DNA from: Cupriavidus sp. P-10
GTDB taxonomy: Bacteria; Pseudomonadota; Gammaproteobacteria; Burkholderiales; Burkholderiaceae
Assembly (NCBI RefSeq): GCF_003402535.2
Contig: NZ_AP025172.1
Coordinates: 310,001-374,000, forward strand
Direction: 5' to 3'
Length of the DNA stretch: 64,000 nt
In this document: piece by piece, positions 53,354-61,644 of the stretch
Layout: each line of letters opens with the position of its first letter
How positions within the stretch are numbered: position 1 is the first letter of the stretch
Position numbers and translations under genes: made by a program
Notes under the pieces: model-generated
The model's database searches: none
Told to the model about the DNA's origin: nothing
What the model saw: only the letters and a program-made list of their open reading frames with translations

Positions 53354-54583
53354 TCAGGTCGGGCAAGCCTGGTCGGCCTGGGCGTCCTGCAAGGCCTCCA
53401 GGCTGGATTCATGCGCGGAAAGCGCCATCAAGCCGCGCTGGAGATCGTCGATGAGGTCTTGCGGGTCTTCGAGACCCACATGCAGGCGCACGGCCTGCCC
53501 TTGATGCGGCCAGCGCGCGCCGGTGCAGTTCTTTCCCGGCGTGAATGGGATGGCGAGGCTTTCATAGCCGCCCCAGGAAACCCCCAGGCCAAAGTGCTCC
53601 AGTGTGTCGATGAAGGCGGCGAGCGATGCTTTCGAGTTCGTGCGCAACACTACGGAAAACAGGCCGCAGGCACCGGTGAAGTCGCGCTTCCACAGCACGT
53701 GGCCGGGATGGGACGGCAGGGCGGGATGCAGCACTGCCTCGACCTGCGGCTGGCGCTCCAGCCATTGGGCGACGCGCAGCCCGGATTCCCAGTGGCGCTG
53801 GAGCCGCACCGCCATCGTGCGCAGGCCGCGCAGTGCCAGGTAGACGTCGTCCGGCCCCGCGGTCTGTCCCATGTCCTGCGTAGTCTGCTTGATCAGCGGC
53901 CAGGTATCCCGATTGCACGTGACCACGCCGAGCATGGCATCGGAATGTCCGACGATGTATTTGGTGGCGGCCTGGATCGAAACGTCGACGCCGTGGGCGA
54001 AAGGCTTGAAGAAGAGCGGAGTTCCCCACGTGTTGTCCATGACCACGACGGCGTCATGTCGATGTGCGGCGGCCGAAATGGCCGCTATGTCTTGAATCTC
54101 AAACGTCTCCGACCCCGGTGATTCGACGTATACGACACGCGTGTTGAGCCGCAGCAATGACTCGATCGGCGTGCCGCCGGTGGGATCGTAGGTCTCGACT
54201 TCGACGCCGAACCGCGTCAGGACGCGCTCCAGGAAAGCGCGTGTTGGCGAATAGGCGCTGTCGGTGATCAGCACGTGGTCACCGGCCGACAGCAGCGCCG
54301 TCAGCGCGGTGCTGATCGCCGCGAGGCCGGACGGAAACACCAGCGACCGGTATCCGCCTTCCAGCGCGGCAACGGCTTCTTCCAGCGCGTGGATGGTGGG
54401 CGTGCCATAGCGGCCGTAGGTCGTCGCGCCAGGCTCTTCCGCGGCGCGGGCGCGCTTCATTTCCTCCCATTCGGCCATCGACCCGGCAAGAATGGTCGAT
54501 GCCCTGAAGATCGGCGTGTTGACGACCCCGCCGAACCGCTCCGGGTGGCGGCCAGCGCAAACTAACTGAGTGCTTTCTTTCAT
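53354..54583 (-). CDS. Cys/Met-metabolism PLP enzyme (cystathionine beta-lyase-like)
   Basis: A 409-residue fold-type I PLP enzyme. Signatures: YGRYGTPTIHALEEAVAALE, VFPSGLAAISTALTALLSAG, VVMDNTWGTPLFFKPFAHG (Asp183 for the PLP ring nitrogen) and QAATKYIVGHSDAMLG with PLP Lys208, then WGGYESLAIPF and RLHVGLEDPQDLIDDL at the C-terminus. This matches cystathionine beta-lyase/MetC-like C-S lyases that release pyruvate, ammonia and a thiol. First gene of the leftward set, divergent from the molybdenum reductase gene with a 206-base shared promoter region. Confidence 0.9.
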   Translation of the reverse strand: MKESTQLVCAGRHPERFGGVVNTPIFRASTILAGSMAEWEEMKRARAAEEPGATTYGRYGTPTIHALEEAVAALEGGYRSLVFPSGLAAISTALTALLSAGDHVLITDSAYSPTRAFLERVLTRFGVEVETYDPTGGTPIESLLRLNTRVVYVESPGSETFEIQDIAAISAAAHRHDAVVVMDNTWGTPLFFKPFAHGVDVSIQAATKYIVGHSDAMLGVVTCNRDTWPLIKQTTQDMGQTAGPDDVYLALRGLRTMAVRLQRHWESGLRVAQWLERQPQVEAVLHPALPSHPGHVLWKRDFTGACGLFSVVLRTNSKASLAAFIDTLEHFGLGVSWGGYESLAIPFTPGKNCTGARWPHQGQAVRLHVGLEDPQDLIDDLQRGLMALSAHESSLEALQDAQADQACPT

Positions 54584-54789
54584 CGGATCTCCGTAGCTGA
54601 GCGGTGCGGCATTCGTGTGGTGATCGCCGCTGGAATGTCGATCAGCTTAGGGATGCGTACGGAGAAAATTCATCTCATTCCACTGAAGTATCCCGTCCAA
54701 AAGAGAAAAAAATGCTCGCGCGGCCCGCCCAACATTGGGTGCTTGCGCCGCCCGTAGCGGGCGTCTGTATTCCGGTGGAGGAGACCAAC

Positions 54790-57204
54790 ATGACAACGAA
54801 GCTTGCTGCAGCCGATACTCGCAGCCGCTTTCCCACGCTTTCGCACTGGGGTGCATATACGGCGATCGTAGAAGGCGGAAGACTCGTCGCGTGCGAGCCG
54901 TTTCCCTGCGACAGCGCACCTTCACCGATCCTGCAATCCATGCCGGGCATGGTGCATTCGCCCCTGCGCATCCACCGCCCTTCGGTGCGGCGCGGCTGGC
55001 TGCGCAAGCGCGAAAACGCGGAGCGCAGCGAGCGGGGCAACGATGAGTTCGTCGAGGTGGATTGGGACACCGCGCTGGACCTGGTGGCCGGCGAGCTGGC
55101 ACGGGTGCGTGCCGACCATGGCGACGCATCCGTCTTTGGCGGTTCCTACGGATGGTCCTCCGCCGGGCGCCTGCATCATGCCCGCACGCTGACGCACCGC
55201 TTCTTGTTCGCAGGCGGGGGTTGCACCACGCAGGCGGGCAACTACAGTTGGGGCGCTGCGCAGTTCCTGCTGCCCCATGTGATCGGCACCTACAAGCCAG
55301 TCACGGGAAGAGTAACCGACTGGCGCAGCGTTCTTGAACACACGGAGCTGTTCATCGCCTTTGGCGGTCTGCCCTTGCGCAACACCCAGATCACTTCCGG
55401 CGGCGCGGGTGCGCACAGCTCGCAAGAGTGGATAGAACGTGCAAAGCGCTCGGGAGTGAAATTCGTTGTGGTCAGCCCGACGCGCGCTGACATACCCGAC
55501 GGCCTGCAGGCCCGATGGGTGCCGATCCGGCCTAACACCGACACCGCGCTGATGCTTGGCATCGCGCACACCCTGCTGACGCGCGGCCTGCACGCCGCGG
55601 ATTTTCTGTCGAGCCATTGCGAGGGCTTTGACGCGTTCGCGGCCTATCTGCTTGGCCGCGACGATGGCCGGGCCAAGGACGCCCGCTGGGCGGAATCGAT
55701 CTGCGCGGTGCCGGCCGGGACCATCATCGAACTGGCCACGGAAGCCGCCCGGCAGCGCACGATGCTGAATTGCACGTGGTCGTTGCAGCGCGCGCATCAT
55801 GGCGAACAGCCGTACTGGGCCAGCATCGCGCTGGCGTCGATGTTGGGGCAGATCGGGCTGCCGGGCGGTGGCTTTGCGTTCGGGCATGGCTCCATCAACG
55901 GCGCCGGAACGCCCAGGCCCGACGTTGCGGCGCCGGAGATGGGCGCGGGTGCCAATCCCGCGCGCAGCAGCATCCCCGTCGCGCGTATTTCGGACATGCT
56001 CCTCCATCCAGGGCAGCGCTACGACTTCAACGGCCGCGAAGGCATCTATCCGGATATCCGCATGGTGTACTGGGCCGGCGGCAACCCGTTCCACCACCAT
56101 CAGGACCTGAACAGGTTCGCGCGCGCCTGGCAAGTGCCGGAGACTATCGTGGTGCACGACAGCTGGTGGACGCCGACCGCGCGGCGCGCGGACATCGTTC
56201 TGCCGGCCACCACGACGCTGGAGCGCAACGACATCGGGGGCTCGTCAAGAGACCGGTACGTGCTGGCGATGCATCAGGCGCTACCGCCCCAGTACAGCAG
56301 CCGCAACGACTTCGACATCTATCGAGACCTGGCATTGCGCGCCGGCTGCGAAGTCGCGTTTACGGAAGGCCGCGACGAATTCGCATGGATTCGCCATATC
56401 TACAACAGCATGGTGGAACGCTGGGCCGAGGCAGGCTTCGAAGCGCCGCCGTTTGAACAGTTCTGGGAGCAGGGGTACACCGGCTTGCCGGAGCCGGGCA
56501 CGCCGTTCGTGCTGTTCTCGGACTTCCGTGCCGATCCACAGGGCAGTCCCCTGAGCACACCCAGCGGAAAGATCGAGCTCTACTCCCGGCGCATTGGAGA
56601 ATTCGGCTATCAGGATTGTCCTCCTCATCCGTCCTGGCTGCCACCTGCCGAATGGCTTGGAGATGCCGCAGCCCAGCGCTGGCCTTTGCACCTCATCACG
56701 TCCCAGCCGGCGGACAAGCTGCACTCCCAGCTGGACGCGGGTAGCCACTCCATGTCCATGAAGATTGGAGGCCGGCAGGCGATCCATATGCATCCGATGG
56801 ACGCGGCAGAGCGCGGCATTGTGCAGAACGATATTGTGCGTGTGTTCAATGAGCGCGGGGCATGCCTGGCCGGCGCTCGTCTGGACGATACGCTGATACG
56901 AGGAGTCGTAGTGATGTCGACCGGCGCCTGGTTCGATGCGAGCAACAGTTCGCTTGAGCGCCACGGCAATCCCAACGTCCTGACAATGGACCGCGGCACG
57001 TCCCGCCTGGCCCAAGGGTGCAGCGCGCATTCCGCACTGGTCGAGATCGCGCCGTGGTCCAACGGAGAACCGCCGGAGGTTCGTGCCTTCGACGCGCCGC
57101 CGGTGTCGCCGTTGACCGGCACAAGCCGGGGTGAAGACCATTTCTCGAAGCACATGGAGTCTCGCGAAAAAAGTCTGACCGCCGATCCACCAAGCAATGG
57201 ATAG
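54790..57204 (+). CDS. BisC/TorA-type molybdopterin sulfoxide or N-oxide reductase, cytoplasmic
   Basis: An 804-residue enzyme of the DMSO-reductase family. There is no N-terminal Fe-S motif and no Tat signal (start MTTKLAAADTRSRFPTLSHW), which matches cytoplasmic BisC-like reductases. VFGGSYGWSSAGRLHHA carries the probable Mo-ligand Ser124. QAGNYSWGAAQFLLPHVIGT, VYWAGGNPFHHHQDLNRFA and VIVHDSWWTPTARRADIVLP bind the two pterin cofactors. It reduces sulfoxides or N-oxides such as biotin or methionine sulfoxide; the substrate here is unknown. GGTGGAGGAGACC precedes the ATG at 54790. Divergent from the C-S lyase and followed by an AraC-type regulator. Confidence 0.9.
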   Translation: MTTKLAAADTRSRFPTLSHWGAYTAIVEGGRLVACEPFPCDSAPSPILQSMPGMVHSPLRIHRPSVRRGWLRKRENAERSERGNDEFVEVDWDTALDLVAGELARVRADHGDASVFGGSYGWSSAGRLHHARTLTHRFLFAGGGCTTQAGNYSWGAAQFLLPHVIGTYKPVTGRVTDWRSVLEHTELFIAFGGLPLRNTQITSGGAGAHSSQEWIERAKRSGVKFVVVSPTRADIPDGLQARWVPIRPNTDTALMLGIAHTLLTRGLHAADFLSSHCEGFDAFAAYLLGRDDGRAKDARWAESICAVPAGTIIELATEAARQRTMLNCTWSLQRAHHGEQPYWASIALASMLGQIGLPGGGFAFGHGSINGAGTPRPDVAAPEMGAGANPARSSIPVARISDMLLHPGQRYDFNGREGIYPDIRMVYWAGGNPFHHHQDLNRFARAWQVPETIVVHDSWWTPTARRADIVLPATTTLERNDIGGSSRDRYVLAMHQALPPQYSSRNDFDIYRDLALRAGCEVAFTEGRDEFAWIRHIYNSMVERWAEAGFEAPPFEQFWEQGYTGLPEPGTPFVLFSDFRADPQGSPLSTPSGKIELYSRRIGEFGYQDCPPHPSWLPPAEWLGDAAAQRWPLHLITSQPADKLHSQLDAGSHSMSMKIGGRQAIHMHPMDAAERGIVQNDIVRVFNERGACLAGARLDDTLIRGVVVMSTGAWFDASNSSLERHGNPNVLTMDRGTSRLAQGCSAHSALVEIAPWSNGEPPEVRAFDAPPVSPLTGTSRGEDHFSKHMESREKSLTADPPSNG

Positions 57205-57271
57205 GAGCGAGCGTTTAACGCACCAGTGGCACGAACGACACTTTTCGTCTCGATCATGCCAAGGTGCGCCG
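57184..57271. repeat. Repeat unit A: bisC 3' end and regulator leader
   Basis: From the last codons of the molybdenum reductase gene into the regulator's leader. Resembles 59112-59199 at roughly three bases in four. The best-kept block is AGTGGCA.GAA.GACA.TTT.CGTC (57225-57249 here), a possible binding site for the AraC-type regulator. Confidence 0.6.
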
Positions 57272-57379
57272 CATGATGTCCACAGCGCCTGCGAGCAGGC
57301 TGGCGTGCTCCCGGCACTGTCAAACTGACCCGTTTCCACACTTGCGAGACGCGAGGCAGAGGGCGCAAAATCTGGCGAG

Positions 57380-58399
57380 ATGGCATCAATGCCTATTTCT
57401 ATCTGCATCGTGCCAAGAAACGAATCCAAATCAGGCGCCAATGGGGGACTTGTCGCAGTCGTCGTCTACGACGGCCTGAGCCTCTTTGAATACGGCTGCG
57501 CCGTTGAAGTGTTCGGTTTGCCCAGACCGGAAATGGGAAGCACGTGGTATCGCTTTGCGACGTGTTCGGCCGAGTTCGGGACGTTGCGCGGGCCGGGTGG
57601 CATCCAAGTACAGGCTGACGGTGGCCTTGAACTTCTGTCGAAGGCGAAGACGATCATCATCCCGGGCTGGCGGGATATTGAAGCGGTTGTGCCGCCGGAT
57701 CTCTGCCGCGCTTTGCGAAAGGCGAACAAGCGAGGGGCGAGAATCATGTCGATCTGCACGGGGGCCTTTGTATTGGCCGCCGCAGGATTGCTCGACGGTA
57801 AGCGCGCGACGACGCACTGGCGTCACGCGGCAACACTAGCGGAGCGATATCCGGAAATTCGGGTGGAGGCAGATGTCCTCTACGTCGATGCCGGCGATGT
57901 CCTGACGTCGGCCGGAAGCGCAGCAGGAATCGATCTGTGCCTGCATCTGATCCGCCGGGACTTTGGCCCTCGCGCGGCCAATCAGGTCGCACGCCGACTT
58001 GTCATGCCGCCACACCGTGAAGGCGGCCAAGCCCAGTACATTGCCGAGCCGGTCTCGAAGCGCAGCAATGCTTCGTTGGCCCCCTTGGTGGACGCGGTGC
58101 GCGCAACATTGGACGAAGACTGGCCGATTGCCAGGATGGCAAGGCAAGCCGCAATGAGTGCCCGCACGTTCCAGCGGCACTTTGTCAGTATGATGGGTAT
58201 GCCGCCTGGCGAGTGGTTGCTGATAGAGCGTTTAAGCCGAGCGAAGGTGTTGCTCGAAGAGACCGATGCATCCGTGGATGACATCGCGGTGCAAGTGGGG
58301 TTCGGCGCCGCAGCCACGTTGCGCAATCACTTCCGGACCCGGCTCGGAACAAGTCCCGGACACTACAGACGACATTTCAGTACATCTGCGCTGCATTGA
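57380..58399 (+). CDS. GlxA/FtrA-type AraC-family regulator with GATase1-like domain
   Basis: A 339-residue regulator. The N-terminal DJ-1/PfpI-like domain shows VVVYDGLSLFEYGCAVEVFG, IIIPGWRDIEAVVPP, SICTGAFVLAAAGLLDGKRA (nucleophile-elbow Cys) and TSAGSAAGIDLCLHLIRRDF. The C-terminal double HTH is ARMARQAAMSARTFQRHFVS and DDIAVQVGFGAAATLRNHFR. This FtrA class usually controls catabolism of amines, amino acids or betaines. It lies 175 bases downstream of the molybdenum reductase in the same direction and is the likely regulator of both divergent arms. Confidence 0.88.
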   Translation: MASMPISICIVPRNESKSGANGGLVAVVVYDGLSLFEYGCAVEVFGLPRPEMGSTWYRFATCSAEFGTLRGPGGIQVQADGGLELLSKAKTIIIPGWRDIEAVVPPDLCRALRKANKRGARIMSICTGAFVLAAAGLLDGKRATTHWRHAATLAERYPEIRVEADVLYVDAGDVLTSAGSAAGIDLCLHLIRRDFGPRAANQVARRLVMPPHREGGQAQYIAEPVSKRSNASLAPLVDAVRATLDEDWPIARMARQAAMSARTFQRHFVSMMGMPPGEWLLIERLSRAKVLLEETDASVDDIAVQVGFGAAATLRNHFRTRLGTSPGHYRRHFSTSALH

Positions 58400-58528
58400 T
58401 TCCGGCCAATGGCGGATCCCAGTTGCCATTGCGCTCTTTTATGGTGGCACGGGGTGTCCATCCAACCGAGCCACCTGTACGCGTGAGATAGTAGGTTCCT
58501 TCGCCAGTCCAGGATGACCGGTGCCCGC

Positions 58529-58987
58529 TTACGCGTAATCCAATGGTAGCGCAGTGGTGTACTTGATCTGTTCCATCGCAAAGCTGGAGCTAACATCGGC
58601 AAGCTCCGCCCCTTGGATCAGCTTCTTATAAACGCGATCATAGGCCGCGATATCCGGTACTACCACGCGCAGCAGGTAATCGGTGTCGCCGGCCATCCGG
58701 TAAAACTCGGTCACCTCCGGGATCGATGCCACCAATCCATGGAACAGCTTGATCCATTTCAGGTTGTGCTGGCTGGTACGCACTGAGACAAAGACTGTGA
58801 CACCGGCGTTCAACGCGTCTGCGTCCAGCAATGCAACCCGTTTGCGAATGATGCCGGCCTCTTCCAGCTTTTGGATGCGGCGCCAGCACGGCGTCGAGGT
58901 CAGGCCGACGCGGTCCCCAATTTCCGTTACGGAGACAGTGGCGTCTTCCTGCAGGATGTCAAGGATTTGTTTGTCGTAGCGGTCCAT
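58529..58987 (-). CDS. Lrp/AsnC-family transcriptional regulator
   Basis: A 152-residue leucine-responsive-type regulator. N-terminal HTH MDRYDKQILDILQEDATVSV, TEIGDRVGLTSTPCWRRIQK, then the RAM ligand domain with SQHNLKWIKLFHGLVASIP, EVTEFYRMAGDTDYLLRVVV and TTALPLDYA at the end. I chose the ATG at 58987; the frame is open far upstream but that part is not conserved. Convergent with the AraC-type gene. Likely responds to an amino acid and could act on the neighbouring amino-acid catabolic set. Confidence 0.88.
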   Translation of the reverse strand: MDRYDKQILDILQEDATVSVTEIGDRVGLTSTPCWRRIQKLEEAGIIRKRVALLDADALNAGVTVFVSVRTSQHNLKWIKLFHGLVASIPEVTEFYRMAGDTDYLLRVVVPDIAAYDRVYKKLIQGAELADVSSSFAMEQIKYTTALPLDYA

Positions 58988-59558
58988 GCCCATTAGCTGG
59001 CTGTGTCCGAGGCTTGAGTAAAATCGGCGCGGAGCATCAGTAGCTTGTCTTTCAATTTCTATCTCACAGTAAGTTGAAGTTTCTGGGCGGACTATGTCCC
59101 TGTCGGGCCACGATCCACCGAGCACAGGATAGGGAGCGCGGCTTGAACGAACTAGTGGCATGAATGACAATTTACGTCCATATCTCGCCAAAGTTAGCCA
59201 CGTGGACTGCGGCAGCCCGGTTCGTCTCTTGGGCTCGGGTAGGGTCTAGTTCAATCCTGTGCGCGATCAGCATCCAAGGACGGCCTGACCTTCGCGCTCA
59301 TGCAATCGGGTCTCTATCTGCATCACCAAACGCCTTGCGGGACCAACCGTGGGCGAGTGCTTGAGCGGCATGCCATTTGAAAGATGCGTATTATTCACTT
59401 TAGCGAGGTACAGAGCTGAAGCATGCAGCAGGCTGCTGCACAAATTCGACGTCGGGCCTTGTCTCAGCTAGGGCGGTGGCGCATTTATTTGAGGTTGCGC
59501 GGTGAGAATCCCTTCATATCGGGAAAGCTGGCTCGGAGCGGCGGAAACTGGCAGCGGG
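58988..59558. other. Spacer containing a decayed copy of the bisC-regulator junction (repeat unit B at 59112-59199)
   Basis: No intact gene. 59112-59199 aligns with 57184-57271 (GATCCACC.AGCA..GGATAGG, then AGTGGCATGAATGACAATTT). TCTATCTGCATC at about 59312 matches the first codons of the AraC-type gene (near 57398) at nearly the same distance. I read this as a decayed second copy of the reductase end, leader and regulator start. Confidence 0.5.
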
Positions 59559-59996
59559 CTACTGCCGTTGCGTTTCGCCGGACTCGCAAACAGGGGGGAG
59601 CCAGGTATTCCGGCTGGCCCGCGTCTTGTCGTCTGCATAAGCGAAGAACGTGATAAGGCTGGCCAGGAGGCTGACCATGCCGGCCTGTCGCGGGAAATAA
59701 CCCGCCAGGGCGCCGCCGGCGATGAGCCCCAACGCCGCGAGACCCGCGAACACTGGCCAAAGACTCACGCCTGACTGCGCCTTCGGTGCACCGACGATGG
59801 CAACGCTCAGGGCTTGTATCCGGCCGTCCCGGCCTTTGCCGAGCTCGAAGCTCACGCGGTCGCCAGGCGTCGGCGTCACGGCCCGTGTCTGTAGCGCGGT
59901 GATGTGAAAGAACACATCTTTCGTGTCCGCGTGGACGTCGATAAAGCCAAAGCCCTTGTCGGCATGCCACGTCTTGACCTGACCTGCTTTTCTCAT
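59559..59996 (-). pseudogene. Cold-shock domain / DUF1294 protein, truncated in DUF1294
   Basis: The N-terminal 65 residues are a cold-shock (OB-fold, RNA-binding) domain: GQVKTWHADKGFGFIDVHAD, DVFFHITALQ, GDRVSFELGKGRDGR. A membrane part follows (LWPVFAGLAALGLIAGGALAG, VSLLASLITFFAYADDKTRA). In intact relatives DUF1294 then continues with a TPE.TLH...GGWPGA stretch. Here the frame runs into RNTWLPPVCESGETQRQ and stops, at 145 residues against about 200-230, so the last helices are missing. It could still make a functional cold-shock protein. Confidence 0.65.
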
Positions 59997-60215
59997 GGTT
60001 TTCGTCTAGTGTTGCGCGAAGGATCCAGTTTAAGGGATGCCGTCAAGCGAAACTATGGCGAAATCCGTGAACTCACCAGGGTATAGGCCGGCTGCTTGGC
60101 CACCCGTAGTTGGTGGGGTGTTGGCCTGTTGCAACCCGCCGTGTATATCAGATCAGGTAGATTGCCGATGGCGGGATGGCGCCGCATGAGATGAAGAACA
60201 ACAACAGGTAGAGAA

Positions 60216-61160
60216 ATGGGTCGCAGGAGAAAGGAGCCCTCGCTTAGCGAGGTGTTGATGGATGCGCCGTGGTGGGTATCCGCCGCGCTGGCCGTGGGTG
60301 CCTACATTGTGTTTCGCGCGGTCGTGCCAGCGATATTCGCGTCGAGGCCGTTGTTGACGGGCATTTCCGTGTTAAGCCAGTCGTTAGCCTGGGTTCCCGC
60401 CGCCATGTTCGGCTTCCTGGGTGTGCTGTCATACATCCGTGCGCGAGGTAGGGCAGGGACCAGCAAGCAAGAAGTCCCAATCAGGGCTCGGCGCTTCCGC
60501 ACGAGCCGACCGTCCTCGCCGCCCAAGTCACCCCGGTCCTCCAGTGAATCCGCCAAGTCAAAGGAGGCCGCTGGCCCGCCAGCGCGGACAGTACCCGTAC
60601 CGGAGAAGCCAGAAATCAATAGCTGGACGCTGGATGCCCTCAAGCAGTTGGAGTGGAAGCGATTTGAGCTACTTTGTGTTGGGTACTACGAGGCGATGGG
60701 GTTCGCGGTCAAGACCGTCCCCCATGGGCCCGATGGCGGCATCGATGCTACTTTGTACAAGGCTGGCCTGGATGTTCCCGTGGCCGTGGTCCAATGCAAA
60801 GCATGGAGTAAGCCGGTGAAGGTGGAACAGGTCCGCGCACTTGCCGGCGTCATGCACGAACACAAGGTGCGTCGGGGCGTTTTCTGGTCGTTGTCTGGCT
60901 ATGTCGGGCGGCCGGTAAAGGAGTCGGCAGAGCGAGCCGGCATTCAATTACTTGACGGTGCGGCCATCGTCGAGCGGATCTGCGCGCTCGATCAGTACAA
61001 GCAAGCGACGTTGCTGAAGCAGGCGTTTCGGGACGACTACCGAACGCCGACATGCGCGGCCTGTGGGGTTAAGATGGTTGAGCGGAAAGGGCCAGCCGGC
61101 ACATTCTGGGGTTGCCAAAACTATCCCGGATGCAAGGTCAGGCTGTCCCGCAACGTCTAA
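60216..61160 (+). CDS. Membrane-anchored Mrr-type restriction endonuclease-like protein with zinc ribbon
   Basis: A 314-residue protein. Two membrane helices (APWWVSAALAVGAYIVFRAV; LSQSLAWVPAAMFGFLGVLS) are followed by a Ser/Pro/Lys-rich linker (about 80-130). The Mrr_cat nuclease fold comes next (LEWKRFELLCVGYYEAMGF, GPDGGIDATLYKAG with Asp177, VAVVQCKAW with Gln193 and Lys195) and the C-terminal topoisomerase-type zinc ribbon is CAACGVKMVERKGPAGTFWG with CQNYPGC. Mrr-like nucleases cut modified or foreign DNA. Membrane tethering suggests action at DNA entry or at the envelope. No methyltransferase is adjacent. Confidence 0.85.
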   Translation: MGRRRKEPSLSEVLMDAPWWVSAALAVGAYIVFRAVVPAIFASRPLLTGISVLSQSLAWVPAAMFGFLGVLSYIRARGRAGTSKQEVPIRARRFRTSRPSSPPKSPRSSSESAKSKEAAGPPARTVPVPEKPEINSWTLDALKQLEWKRFELLCVGYYEAMGFAVKTVPHGPDGGIDATLYKAGLDVPVAVVQCKAWSKPVKVEQVRALAGVMHEHKVRRGVFWSLSGYVGRPVKESAERAGIQLLDGAAIVERICALDQYKQATLLKQAFRDDYRTPTCAACGVKMVERKGPAGTFWGCQNYPGCKVRLSRNV

Positions 61161-61644
61161 GCACCGGCTCGATCAATCATCCGCAGCGATCCCCAGGGAA
61201 GGCTGGTTTTCCGACAGGCTCGAGCGCCGATTCTCTCCTTGATACCGACACGGTGCTTTAGCTTGCAAGGTAATTCTCGGCATCGCCAGAGCCAGGTCTT
61301 CATCACTGGAGAGGCAGAGCAGCGCGGACGCCGGCAAGGACCTGCCGCCCCATCCGGTAGGCTCTTCCCGACCCTTCTCTGCCATTGAATTTTCCAACTC
61401 CCAGCGGCTGCTCTACGGTGTCTGTCAGCCGTCAAGGATCGATTTTTCGTCGAGGTCATCTGCTGGAGAAAGTGCTTCTTGGTGCGCGCATCCAGCGAGC
61501 GCGATCAAATCATTTCAGGCGCGCAAAAAAATATTCACTTCTGTCGCGACCCTCGATAAGGGAGCATCGATGCACTTTGCACGCTTAGTTGAGCCGGCAA
61601 GTATCTAAGCGATCCGCAGGACCAACATTTCCGGAGAGATAGCG
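61161..61644. other. Gene-free region before the alkylsulfatase
   Basis: A 74-codon minus-strand frame (61173-61397) has no recognisable content. The 3' half (61450-61640) is A/T-richer and should contain the alkylsulfatase promoter. GGAGAGATAGC precedes its ATG. No regulator gene is present. Confidence 0.35.

Noticed and set aside
61173..61397. 74-codon minus-strand frame between the Mrr-like and alkylsulfatase genes
   Set aside because: No recognisable motif or ribosome site; kept only as spacer.
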